A stretch of DNA of 64,000 nt from UBA964 sp037444685. Its GTDB lineage: Bacteria > Pseudomonadota > Gammaproteobacteria > Steroidobacterales > Steroidobacteraceae. The position numbers and the translations under genes were made by a program. Below, piece by piece: positions 9,863-18,666 of the stretch. Positions within the stretch are counted from its first letter, which is position 1. Each line of letters begins with the position of its first letter. The notes under the pieces were generated by a model. The model did not search any database, was not told the DNA's origin, and worked only from the letters and a program-made list of their open reading frames with translations. The stretch is taken from NCBI GenBank assembly GCA_037444685.1, contig JBBILX010000004.1:62001-126000 (forward strand), given 5' to 3'.

Positions 9863-12231
9863 TGGCGCTTCGCCGCCCGGATGGCCTGCCAGATGCGGTG
9901 CGGCGTCGCGGGCATCTGGATGTCGGTGACGCCGACAGGCCCGAGCGCATCGAGCACCGCCGCGATGACGGCGGGCGGCGCGGCGATGGCGCCAGCCTCG
10001 CCACAACCCTTGACGCCGAGGGCGTTGTGCGGTGAGGGCGTGCAGACGTAATCGGTCCTGAAGCTCGGCAGATCGTCGGCGCGCGGCATCGTGTAGTCGA
10101 CGAAGCTGCCAGACAGCAGCTGGCCGCTGTCCTCGTCGTAGACGCAGTTCTCGAGCAGCGCCTGACCGATGCCCTGGGCAACGCCGCCGTGCACCTGCCC
10201 GTCGACGATCATCGGATTCAGGATGGGTCCGAAGTCGTCGACGACGGCGTAGGCGACGATCTCGGTGGTGCCGGTTTCGGGGTCGATCTCGAGCTCGCAG
10301 ACGTGCACGCCGGCCGGGAACGTGAAGTTCGCCGGATCGAAGAAGGCCGTCTCCTCGAGCCCGGGTTCGATCTGGTCGCTCGGCCAGGCGGCCGGCGCGT
10401 GCGCGAGGAACGCGATCTCAGGGAAGGAGATCCCACGATCGGTGCCGGCGACGTTGAAGCGGCCGCTCTCGAAGCGGATGTCGGCCTCGGCGGCCTCGAG
10501 CAGGTGCGAGGCGATGCGCTTGCCCTTGGCGATGACCTTGTCGAGTGCCTTGACGATGGCCGTCCCGCCGAGCGACAGCGAGCGCGAACCGACCGTGCCG
10601 ATGCCAAACTGCACAATGCCGGTGTCGCCGTGCACGACCTCGACGCTCTCCATCGGCACGCCGAGCCGCTCGCTGACGAGCTGCGCGAAGGTCGTCTCGT
10701 GGCCCTGACCGTGCGAGTGCGTGCCGGTGATGACGACGACCGACCCCGACGGGTTCACGCGGATCGTGGCGCCCTCGAACATGCCGCTGCCGCCACCGGC
10801 CGCCATGATGAGCTTCGAGGGGCCGGCGCCGCAGGCCTCGATGTAGCTCGACACGCCGATGCCGCGCAGCTTGCCGCGCTGGGCGGCTTCGGCGCGGCGG
10901 CGCTCGAAGCCCGCGTAATCGCTGAGCTCGACCGCCTTGGCCATCACCGCCGGATAGTTTCCCGAGTCGTATTCGGAGCCGAACGGCGTGCGGTACGGGA
11001 ACGCCGACGGCGCGATGAAATTGCGGCGGCGGATCTCCACCTGGTCGAGCCCGAGATCGCGCGCCGCCTGATCGACGATCCGTTCGATCACGTAGGTCGC
11101 CTCGGGGCGGCCCGCGCCGCGATAGGCATCGACGGGCACGGTGTTGGTCCAGACACCCATGACGTCGCAGTACGCGGCCGGAATCGCGTAGGTGCCGCAG
11201 AGCATCGGCGCGTAGTAATAGGTGCAGATCGCCGGTCCGAAAGTCGAGTAGTACGCACCCATGTTCGCCCTGGTGCTGACCCGCAGGGCGAGGAACTTCG
11301 CGTCGGCATCGAGCGCGAGTTCGACGTGCGTGACGTGATCGCGCCCGTGCCGGTCGCTGACGAACGCCTCGCTGCGCTCGGCCGCCCAATGCACGGGCCG
11401 CCCTATGCGCTTCGCGGCCCAGAGCACGATGACGTCCTCGTTGTAGTGGAAGGCCTTGGAGCCGAAGCCACCACCGACGTCCGGCGAGATCACGCGGATC
11501 TTGGATTCGGGGACGCGCAGCGTCGCGGTGGCGAGGAGCACGCGCTGCACGTGTGGATTCTGGGTCGACAGCCAGAGCGTGTGCTCGCCCTTGCCCTCGT
11601 CGTATTCGCCCGTTGCGGTGCGCGGTTCCATCGCGTTGCAGACGATGCGGCTGTTGACGAGGTCGAGCTTCGCGATGTGCGCGGCCTTCGCGAAGGCGGC
11701 CTCGGTCGCAGCCTTGTCGCCGATCTGCCAGTGGAAGGCCACGTTGCCCGGCGTCTCGCTCCAGATCTCGGGCGCGCCCGGCGCGAGCGCGCGTTCGATG
11801 CTGACGACGGCCGGCAGTTCTTCGATGTCGAGCGCGACGAGTTCGGCGGCGTCTTTGGCCTGCAGCGGTGTCTCGGCGATGACCACCGCGAGCGGATCGC
11901 CGACGTGGCGCACCCGCTCGATCGCCAGCGGCGGGTGCGGCGGCGTGAATTGCGGCTTGCCGCTGATGTTCTGCGTCAGCCAGCCGCAGGGCAGATCGCC
12001 GATGCCGTCGGCCTTCAGATCGGCGCCCGTGAAGACATCGATCACGCCGGAGGCCGACCTGGCTGCCGAGACGTCGATCCTGCGGATCACGCCGTGGGCG
12101 ACCGAGGAGCGCAGGATGTAAGCGTAGACCTGCCCCGGACGCACGATGTCGGCGGTGTAGCGACCGCGTCCGGTGATGAAGCGCTGATCCTCGACGCGCG
12201 GAACGGAGGCCCCGAAGCCGGTGCTGCCCAT
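9859..12231 (-). CDS. coxL: Xanthine-dehydrogenase-family molybdopterin subunit, form II CoxL-like
   Basis: Large Mo-cofactor subunit (790 residues) of a molybdenum hydroxylase of the aerobic CO-dehydrogenase type. It starts MGSTGFGASVPRVED, followed by the FITGRGRYTADI entry typical of the family. The active-site loop reads AYRGAGRPE, the signature of form II (CoxL-like) enzymes, rather than the AYRCSFR loop of true form I CO dehydrogenase. The catalytic Glu lies in GVKGCGEAGAI near the C terminus. Its partner small and medium subunits lie on the opposite strand, starting 678 bases beyond its start codon. The substrate could be CO or an N-heterocycle/aldehyde; the motif favours something other than classical CO oxidation. 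Confidence 0.88.
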   Translation of the reverse strand: MGSTGFGASVPRVEDQRFITGRGRYTADIVRPGQVYAYILRSSVAHGVIRRIDVSAARSASGVIDVFTGADLKADGIGDLPCGWLTQNISGKPQFTPPHPPLAIERVRHVGDPLAVVIAETPLQAKDAAELVALDIEELPAVVSIERALAPGAPEIWSETPGNVAFHWQIGDKAATEAAFAKAAHIAKLDLVNSRIVCNAMEPRTATGEYDEGKGEHTLWLSTQNPHVQRVLLATATLRVPESKIRVISPDVGGGFGSKAFHYNEDVIVLWAAKRIGRPVHWAAERSEAFVSDRHGRDHVTHVELALDADAKFLALRVSTRANMGAYYSTFGPAICTYYYAPMLCGTYAIPAAYCDVMGVWTNTVPVDAYRGAGRPEATYVIERIVDQAARDLGLDQVEIRRRNFIAPSAFPYRTPFGSEYDSGNYPAVMAKAVELSDYAGFERRRAEAAQRGKLRGIGVSSYIEACGAGPSKLIMAAGGGSGMFEGATIRVNPSGSVVVITGTHSHGQGHETTFAQLVSERLGVPMESVEVVHGDTGIVQFGIGTVGSRSLSLGGTAIVKALDKVIAKGKRIASHLLEAAEADIRFESGRFNVAGTDRGISFPEIAFLAHAPAAWPSDQIEPGLEETAFFDPANFTFPAGVHVCELEIDPETGTTEIVAYAVVDDFGPILNPMIVDGQVHGGVAQGIGQALLENCVYDEDSGQLLSGSFVDYTMPRADDLPSFRTDYVCTPSPHNALGVKGCGEAGAIAAPPAVIAAVLDALGPVGVTDIQMPATPHRIWQAIRAAKRH

Positions 12232-12254
12232 GTCAAGATCCCCCTCGGCATTGG

Positions 12255-12272
12255 GCCGATGATTACATCGGC
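12255..12272. promoter_or_regulatory. Perfect 7-4-7 inverted repeat between divergent coxL and coxG
   Basis: GCCGATG-ATTA-CATCGGC, a perfect palindrome in the 89-base gap that separates the two divergent arms of the molybdenum hydroxylase cluster. Position and symmetry suggest an operator for a dimeric regulator controlling both arms. No regulator gene lies beside it. Confidence 0.4.
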
Positions 12273-12320
12273 GTGCGGCGATGGTAGCCTCCCGTTCGCC
12301 AGCGAGGAAGGGAGACGCAC

Positions 12321-12893
12321 TTGCCGATACAGGGTGAATACCGCATCGCGGCGTCGCGCGAGGCCGTCTGGAGCGCGCTCAACGATCCCGAGGTGCTCAA
12401 AGCCTGCATTCCGGGTTGCGAAGCACTGCAGAAGCTCTCGGATACCGAGATCGACGCCCGCATCAATGCGGCGCTCGGTCCGGTCCGCTCGGTGTTCGCC
12501 ACGCGCATCCAGATCACCGAGATTGACGCTCCTGCGGGCTATACGCTGACCGGCGAGGGCAAGGGCGCCGCGGGCTTCGGCAAGGGCAGCGCCCGGGTCG
12601 AACTGACCGAGGACGCCGGCGCGACCGTGCTGCGTTATTCCGCGGACATGCGGCTTGGCGGTAAGCTCGCGCAGGTCGGCTCGCGGCTGCTCGAGGGGGC
12701 CACCCGTCAGCTCGCGGACCAGTTCTTCGACGCTTTCGCGAAGCGGCTCGACGCTGGGGCGACGAAGCAGGTCGAGCCGGCAGCCGCGGAGGCCGCCGTC
12801 GCCGAAGTCAAGGGCGGCGCCAGCGGCATGATCTGGTGGATCGTGGCCGCGATCGCCGCGGCGGGCGTCGTGGCCTGGCTGCTGACGCGCTGA
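12321..12893 (+). CDS. coxG: CoxG-like SRPBCC-domain protein with C-terminal membrane anchor
   Basis: A 190-residue protein. Residues 1-150 form a START/SRPBCC fold as in CoxG (IQGEYRIAASREAVWSALNDPE at the start; GEGKGAAGFGKGSARVEL in the middle). The end is a hydrophobic helix (about 170-188) followed by TR, a tail anchor. In carboxydotrophs CoxG recruits the Mo enzyme to the cytoplasmic membrane, which fits the anchor. It starts at TTG 12321 with GGAAGGGAG just upstream. It is the first gene of the plus-strand arm, 15 bases ahead of coxS. Confidence 0.85.
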   Translation: MPIQGEYRIAASREAVWSALNDPEVLKACIPGCEALQKLSDTEIDARINAALGPVRSVFATRIQITEIDAPAGYTLTGEGKGAAGFGKGSARVELTEDAGATVLRYSADMRLGGKLAQVGSRLLEGATRQLADQFFDAFAKRLDAGATKQVEPAAAEAAVAEVKGGASGMIWWIVAAIAAAGVVAWLLTR

Positions 12894-12908
12894 CAGCGAG
12901 GGGGGAGC

Positions 12909-13385
<477 letters not shown>

Positions 13386-13416
13386 TCCCCGGGGCGCCGC
13401 GCAGGAGGATCCGCCG

Positions 13417-14217
13417 ATGTATCCGTTCGAATACCTCAGGCCCGCCGATGTGAAGGCCGCCGTACAGGCCGCGAGCGGTTCCGGCGAGAACCGGTTCATC
13501 GCCGGCGGCATGACGCTGCTGCCGACGCTGAAGCTGCGGCTGGCCCGGCCCGACCGCCTCGTCGACCTCGGCGGCCTCGCGGAGCTCGTCGGCATCCGCG
13601 TCGAACCCGATCGCGTCGAGATCGGTGCGATGACGCGCCATGCCGACGTCGCCGCCTCGGCCGACCTGCGACGCGTGCTGCCGGCCCTCGCCTCGCTCGC
13701 GGCCGGCATCGGCGACCCCTTGGTCCGCAATCGCGGCACGATCGGCGGCTCGGTCGCCAACAACGACCCCGCGGCGGACTATCCGGCGGCCGTGCTCGGT
13801 CTCGGCGCCACGATCGTCACCGACCGACGCGAAATCGCCGCCGACGCGTTCTTCACCGGCATGTTCTCGACCGCGCTGCAGAGCGGCGAGCTCATCACGC
13901 GCGTGCGCTTCCCGATCCCCAGACGCGCCGCCTACGTGAAGTTCCCGAACCCGGCCTCGCGCTACGCGATGGTGGGCGTGTTCGTGGCAGACACTCGCAC
14001 GGGAGTTCGCGTCGCCGTCACGGGTGCCGGGCCTTGCGTGTTCCGCCTCGGCGAATTCGAGAGGGCGCTGGCAACTCGCTTCGCGCCGGAATCGCTCGAC
14101 GGACTCACGGTGCCCGCCGACGGTCTCAACCAGGACCTGCACGGCTCGGCGGAGTATCGCGCGAGCCTGGTCGGCACGATCGCCAGGCGAGCCGTCGCTG
14201 CAGCGATTGCCGGCTGA
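13417..14217 (+). CDS. coxM: Molybdenum hydroxylase FAD-binding medium subunit (CoxM-like)
   Basis: A 266-residue FAD subunit of the xanthine-dehydrogenase family, which accepts electrons from CoxS and hands them to the respiratory chain. The two FAD pyrophosphate motifs are present: AGGMTLLPTLK (residues about 29-39) and the TIGGSVANNDPAADYPA segment (residues about 109-125). A perfect AGGAGG ribosome site lies at 13403-13408, 31 bases after coxS. The protein is slightly short of the usual 280-290 residues but ends normally. Confidence 0.92.
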   Translation: MYPFEYLRPADVKAAVQAASGSGENRFIAGGMTLLPTLKLRLARPDRLVDLGGLAELVGIRVEPDRVEIGAMTRHADVAASADLRRVLPALASLAAGIGDPLVRNRGTIGGSVANNDPAADYPAAVLGLGATIVTDRREIAADAFFTGMFSTALQSGELITRVRFPIPRRAAYVKFPNPASRYAMVGVFVADTRTGVRVAVTGAGPCVFRLGEFERALATRFAPESLDGLTVPADGLNQDLHGSAEYRASLVGTIARRAVAAAIAG

Positions 14218-14247
14218 GAGCGGACGCCGCCTGAACACGAACGCCGC

Positions 14248-15174
14248 TTGAGCACTCCTGTCCCGCTGCCGGCCTCGGTCGATGCGACGCTCGCGCTGCT
14301 GCGCGAGCAGAACTACCTGGCCGATCGCACGCTTGCGGTGGTCGTGTTCCTCGCGCTCAAGCTTGGCCGGCCGCTGTTCCTCGAGGGCGAGGCCGGCGTC
14401 GGCAAGACGGAGATCGCGCGCGCCCTCGCTGCCAGCCTCGGTCGCGATCTGATCCGGCTGCAATGCTACGAGGGTCTCGACGTCTCCGCTGCGCTGTACG
14501 AGTGGAATTACCTGCGGCAGATCCTCGAATTGCGCGTGGCGGAGGCCGCCAGCGACGTCGAACGTTCACGCGCGGCACTGACTGGCGCGATCTTCTCGCG
14601 CGAGTTCCTGATCGAGCGGCCGCTGCTGCGCGCGCTCGCGCCGAACCCGAAGGGTCCACCGGTGCTGCTGATCGACGAGATCGACCGCGCCGACGAGCCG
14701 TTCGAAGCCTTTCTTCTCGAGATCCTCGCCGACTATCAGGTCACGATTCCCGAGCTCGGCACGGTGCGTGCAGAGCACCCGCCCGTGGTCGTACTGACCT
14801 CGAACCGCACGCGCGAGGTCCACGACGCGCTGAAACGCCGCTGCCTCTATCACTGGGTCGGCTATCCCGACGCCGTGCGCGAACTCGAGATCCTCGCGGC
14901 GCGCGCGCCGGAAGCGGGCACGGCGCTGTCGCACGAGATCGTGCGCTTCGTGCAGACGCTGCGGCAGCGCCGGCTGCAGAAACCGCCCGGCGTGGCCGAG
15001 AGCATCGAATGGGCGCGCGCGGTCGTCGCGCTCGGCCAGCACGCGCTGACGCCGCAGCTGCTGCAGGAAACGCTCGGCGTGCTGCTCAAGTACGAGGAAG
15101 ACCTCGCTGCCGTACGCGCCGACCTGCCGGGCGTGTCGCTCGCGCCCAGCCTCGGGAACGCGCCGGCCGCATGA
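14248..15174 (+). CDS. coxD: MoxR-family AAA+ ATPase (CoxD-like)
   Basis: A 308-residue ATPase with Walker A GEAGVGKTEIA at about residues 48-58, Walker B LLIDEIDRADEPFEAF at about 139-154 and sensor LTSNRTREVHDALKRR. CoxD ATPases with a VWA partner (CoxE) mature the copper/sulfur-modified active site of CO dehydrogenase; related pairs serve other Mo hydroxylases. It starts at TTG 14248 (nothing better in frame nearby), 30 bases after coxM, and shares an ATGA overlap with the VWA gene. Confidence 0.88.
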   Translation: MSTPVPLPASVDATLALLREQNYLADRTLAVVVFLALKLGRPLFLEGEAGVGKTEIARALAASLGRDLIRLQCYEGLDVSAALYEWNYLRQILELRVAEAASDVERSRAALTGAIFSREFLIERPLLRALAPNPKGPPVLLIDEIDRADEPFEAFLLEILADYQVTIPELGTVRAEHPPVVVLTSNRTREVHDALKRRCLYHWVGYPDAVRELEILAARAPEAGTALSHEIVRFVQTLRQRRLQKPPGVAESIEWARAVVALGQHALTPQLLQETLGVLLKYEEDLAAVRADLPGVSLAPSLGNAPAA

Positions 15175-16310
15175 GGGATCCCGCGCTGTTGACGCTGCCG
15201 CGTCTCGCGCAGGCGCTGCGCGCGAGCGGCGTAAAGGTTGGCAGCGGCTCGGTGCTCGTCGCAGCGCAGGCTCTGGCCGCGGTCGATCTCGGCCGCCGTA
15301 CCGACGTCCGCGATGCACTGAGATCGGCGCTGATCTGCGAACCAGCGGACTTCGAGCTGTTCGATACGCTGTTCGACCTGCTGTTCCCGGCCGAGCGTGG
15401 CACTGGCCTCGGCAGTGAACCTGCCCTGCCGCGCTCCGAGAATCTGCCGCCCGCCCCCGCCGGCCGAAGACTCGCTGCGGCACTGCCACGACCGAGCGTG
15501 CGGCAGCAGCCGGTTCCCGAACTGATCGAGCGCGATGCCGCCGGTTCCGCCTCCGACAGCGAAGTGCTCTCGAGCAAGGACTTCGAACAGATGAGCGCGG
15601 CCGAACTCGAGCAGGCCCGCGGCCTGCTCGCCTCCGCACCGCCGCGTGCCTCGCTGCGGCGCACGCGCCGCTACGTGACCGGCGCGCGCGGCAGCCAGCT
15701 CGACCTGCGCCGGACGGTGCGCGCGATGCTGCGCGGTCTCGATCCGCTGCCGCCCGTCAGGCGCCGCCCGGCGCTGCGGCCGCGCGACTGGGTGCTGCTC
15801 GTCGACGTCTCCGGATCGATGGCGGCCTATTCGCGGATGGCGCTGCACCTCGCCTGGGCGCTCGCGCGGCGCGGCGGCAGGCTCGAGGTGTTCGCGTTCG
15901 CGACCCACCTGACGCGCCTGACGCGCGCGATGCGCGCGGCCGACCCCGATGTCGCGCTGCAGCTCGCGACGCGTGCCGTGACCGACTGGGACGGCGGTAC
16001 GCGCATCGGCGAATGCCTCGCCGACTTCAACCGGCGCTGGGCAGGGCGCGTACTGACCCGCGGGCCCTGGGTGATCCTGCTCAGCGACGGGCTCGAGCGC
16101 GCCGGCGTTGAGGCGCTCGAGGCGGAGCTCGCGCGGCTACGCCGCCAGTGCCGCGAGCTGATCTGGCTCAATCCGCTGCGCCGCAGCCCGACCTACCAAC
16201 CGCTCGCCGCCGGGGCCAGCGTACTGAACCGCTACGCCTCGCGGCAGTGCAGCGCACACAACGTCACTTCGCTGATCGCGCTCACGCGCCTGATCGATCA
16301 GAACTCGTAG
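15171..16310 (+). CDS. coxE: VWA-domain protein (CoxE-like)
   Basis: A 379-residue von Willebrand factor A protein of the type that pairs with MoxR ATPases. The C-terminal VWA domain has the MIDAS motif DVSGSMAAY at about residue 210 and a DGGTRIGECL segment; the N-terminal half is the helical CoxE-type region. ATG 15171 overlaps the coxD stop (ATGA), so the two are translationally coupled and likely form one maturation complex. The last 13 bases overlap the convergent Dabb gene. Confidence 0.87.
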   Translation: MRDPALLTLPRLAQALRASGVKVGSGSVLVAAQALAAVDLGRRTDVRDALRSALICEPADFELFDTLFDLLFPAERGTGLGSEPALPRSENLPPAPAGRRLAAALPRPSVRQQPVPELIERDAAGSASDSEVLSSKDFEQMSAAELEQARGLLASAPPRASLRRTRRYVTGARGSQLDLRRTVRAMLRGLDPLPPVRRRPALRPRDWVLLVDVSGSMAAYSRMALHLAWALARRGGRLEVFAFATHLTRLTRAMRAADPDVALQLATRAVTDWDGGTRIGECLADFNRRWAGRVLTRGPWVILLSDGLERAGVEALEAELARLRRQCRELIWLNPLRRSPTYQPLAAGASVLNRYASRQCSAHNVTSLIALTRLIDQNS

Positions 16311-16588
16311 TCGAGCGCGAGGATCTCGGCATCCTGGCGCAGCGCGCTCGCCACTTCGACGTGCGCCGGATGCGGCGCATACGCCGCGAGCGCCGCCTTA
16401 TCGGCCAGGATCACGGACAGGCCGTGCGTGCAGCCATTGGCGCGATCGGTGAAATTGCGACCGATCGTCAGCTCGAGGATTCCCGGCACGCGATCCTTGA
16501 GCGAGCGCAGCGCGGCGACGTGCCTCTCGATGCGCTCGGCCGGGACGTCGGCGCGGAACGTGATCCAGACCATGTGATTGACGGGCAT
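16298..16588 (-). CDS. Dabb-family (stress-responsive alpha/beta barrel) protein
   Basis: A 96-residue single-domain protein of the dimeric ferredoxin-like Dabb family (NHMVWITFRADVPAERIE; ALRSLKDRVPGILELTIGRNF; THGLSVILADKAALAAYAPHPAH). The HP-x-H segment near residues 72-75 is typical. The family includes small cyclases and degradative enzymes but most members are uncharacterised. It is convergent with coxE (13-base overlap) and 23 bases downstream of the quinoprotein gene on the same strand, so it may be its operon partner. Confidence 0.75.
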   Translation of the reverse strand: MPVNHMVWITFRADVPAERIERHVAALRSLKDRVPGILELTIGRNFTDRANGCTHGLSVILADKAALAAYAPHPAHVEVASALRQDAEILALDYEF

Positions 16589-16611
16589 ACGGCACTCCGG
16601 AAGCTGCTCGA

Positions 16612-18567
16612 TTACTTGCCGTCCACCGAAAACACGAGCAGCAGGTTGCCGGGCGAGTGGCTGTAGAGACCATAGCCCGAATTGACGATGACGTGACCGT
16701 CGGCGACGGCTGGGCCGGCGCCGCTCATGCTGCCGCCACTCGCCTCGATGCCATTGACCGTGCGGATCTTCGGCTTGGTGTCGAATTCCCAGATGACTTC
16801 GCCGCTGGCGCCGTCGTACGCGCGCACGAAGCCGTCGAGATGACCGGCAAAGACGGCACCCGGCGTGGCTGTGATCGCGGCCGAGATGCCGGGATCACAG
16901 AACTTGAGGTCGGGCGGACAGACGTTCTTCTGCACGGTGCTCCAGAGCACGCGGCCCGTGGCGGCGTCGATCGCGTGCATGCCCGGCCGCGCGAGTGCGG
17001 GATCGAGCACGTCGCCGTTGCCGGTGTCGTTCATGTCGTTGATCGGCACGTACAGCCGCGAGCCCTCCGCCGCCATGCCGAAGTGCACGCCACCCTGGAT
17101 GCTGCCGCGGCCGACGCGCGCGACCCAGAGCAGCTTGCCGCTCGCATCGGGATCGAGTCCGAAGACACTGCCGTCCTTGTGGCCGGCCGTGAGGATCTGC
17201 CGCGGCCGCTCGCCGGTGCCGACATCGATCAGGATCATGCTGGCGCCGTGGTCGAAGTCAGGGCCGTCCTCCTCGGGACAGTTCGGGTTGTCGGCCATCA
17301 TGCAGGCGACGTTCCAGGCGTCGCCGCGCGTGCTCTGGCGCTGCCAGCGTCGCTCGCCGCTCGTCATGTCGACGGCGATGATCGAATCGCTGTTGTCGTC
17401 GGCCGGCGAGGAGTAGTTCTCACCGGTGCCGAAATAGATCACGTTGCGGCGCCGGTCGATCGCTGGACTCGACCAGATCGGTGCACCGGAGGGCGACAGC
17501 ACGCGCGTGCCGATCGAGGTGCGGCCGGTTTCGCGCGGCGCCGTCGGAATCGAGTAATGCTCCCAGAGCGTCTGGCCGGTGCGGGCATCGACGGCGAGGA
17601 TCTTGCCGCGGAACGTACAGCACTCGTACGTGGGATCGGCCGCCGGGATCACCTCGAGCGAAGAGACGGGCACGAACAGCCGCCCGCCATCGAGCGCGGG
17701 CGTGCCGGTCAGCGTGGCGGCAGGGTGGTCGTCGACCTTGCGCGACCAGACCACCTCGCCCGTGAAGGCGTTGACGGCATAGAGCCGCGCGAGGATGTCG
17801 CCGAAGTAGGCCAGCGGCGGGTTGGCCGCGGTCGCCGGTTCGGTCGACAGAACGATCGCCGTGCGGACTTCGGCTGCCGCCTCGAAACGCCAGCGCTGGC
17901 AGCCGGTGGCCAGATCGAACGCATAGACGCTGCCGTCCTGGCTGCCGACGAACACGGCCCCATAGCCGACGGCCGGCTGCGAGCGGGCGCGCAGTGCCCC
18001 GGGGAAACCATAGGCCCATTTGAGCCTGAGGCGGCCGATGTCGCGACGCTCGAGCTTCGCCACGGCGGCCGGCACGAAGCGCGCGGTGTCGTGTCCCCAG
18101 CCCACGGCTGCAGGTGGCCGCGTGACATCGAAGCGCGCCGCCGGGCCCTCGCAGCGCGGCGCGCTCGCTGTGTCGCGCGGATCGACGTCGGCGCGCTCGC
18201 GCGTCAGGTACTCGGCGACGTGGCGCTTCTGTTCGGCGGTCAGCCCCACGCCCTGGGCCTGCATCAGGCCACTCTCCAGCGAGCGGACGATCGCTCGCGC
18301 GCTCATCATCTCGAGCCAGGTCATGTGCGGTGCCTTCGGCACGGCCCCGTTGTGGCAGGCCGCGCAGTGCTCGGCGTAGATCGCCGCACCCGGCATCTGG
18401 TCGCGCGGCCCGAAGTCGGCCGTCTTCGCGACCATGTCGTCGGTCGACTTCAGAGTGGTCGGTTGCGGCGACTCGGCGGCGTCGGGCCGCGGCGCGGCGA
18501 CGCTCGGCGTTGCCACGACGAGCGCCGCTGCCGCAGCGACGAACAGCGACTTCATCGGATGGCGCAT
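16612..18567 (-). CDS. Cytochrome c-PQQ quinoprotein dehydrogenase (polyvinyl-alcohol-dehydrogenase-like)
   Basis: A 651-residue periplasmic dehydrogenase. A signal peptide (MKSLFVAAAAALVVATPSVAA) is followed by a c-type haem site CAACH (Cys68, Cys71, His72), then a PQQ beta-propeller with repeated W/G blades (FVGSQDGSVYAFDLATGCQRW, then similar repeats to the end). Haem before propeller is the order of PVA dehydrogenase, opposite to type II alcohol dehydrogenases. The ATG at 18567 is chosen for AGGGGA upstream; the frame stays open further into the divergent gene but without family match. It probably oxidises an alcohol and donates electrons to the respiratory chain; the substrate is unknown. 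Confidence 0.82.
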   Translation of the reverse strand: MRHPMKSLFVAAAAALVVATPSVAAPRPDAAESPQPTTLKSTDDMVAKTADFGPRDQMPGAAIYAEHCAACHNGAVPKAPHMTWLEMMSARAIVRSLESGLMQAQGVGLTAEQKRHVAEYLTRERADVDPRDTASAPRCEGPAARFDVTRPPAAVGWGHDTARFVPAAVAKLERRDIGRLRLKWAYGFPGALRARSQPAVGYGAVFVGSQDGSVYAFDLATGCQRWRFEAAAEVRTAIVLSTEPATAANPPLAYFGDILARLYAVNAFTGEVVWSRKVDDHPAATLTGTPALDGGRLFVPVSSLEVIPAADPTYECCTFRGKILAVDARTGQTLWEHYSIPTAPRETGRTSIGTRVLSPSGAPIWSSPAIDRRRNVIYFGTGENYSSPADDNSDSIIAVDMTSGERRWQRQSTRGDAWNVACMMADNPNCPEEDGPDFDHGASMILIDVGTGERPRQILTAGHKDGSVFGLDPDASGKLLWVARVGRGSIQGGVHFGMAAEGSRLYVPINDMNDTGNGDVLDPALARPGMHAIDAATGRVLWSTVQKNVCPPDLKFCDPGISAAITATPGAVFAGHLDGFVRAYDGASGEVIWEFDTKPKIRTVNGIEASGGSMSGAGPAVADGHVIVNSGYGLYSHSPGNLLLVFSVDGK

Positions 18568-18666
18568 CGCGGATCCCCTGGTTGCCGTGCGCGACGGAAA
18601 GCATGATAGTGCAAAGGTCCGGACAAACAAGCATGGCCCATGCGGCCGGCATCGAGGGGGCGCGCC

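Noticed and set aside
9859..12231. True form I CO dehydrogenase
   Set aside because: The active-site loop is AYRGAGR, not AYRCSFR.
10189..12549. Plus-strand open frame opposite coxL
   Set aside because: Low-complexity charged shadow; coxL on the minus strand is intact.
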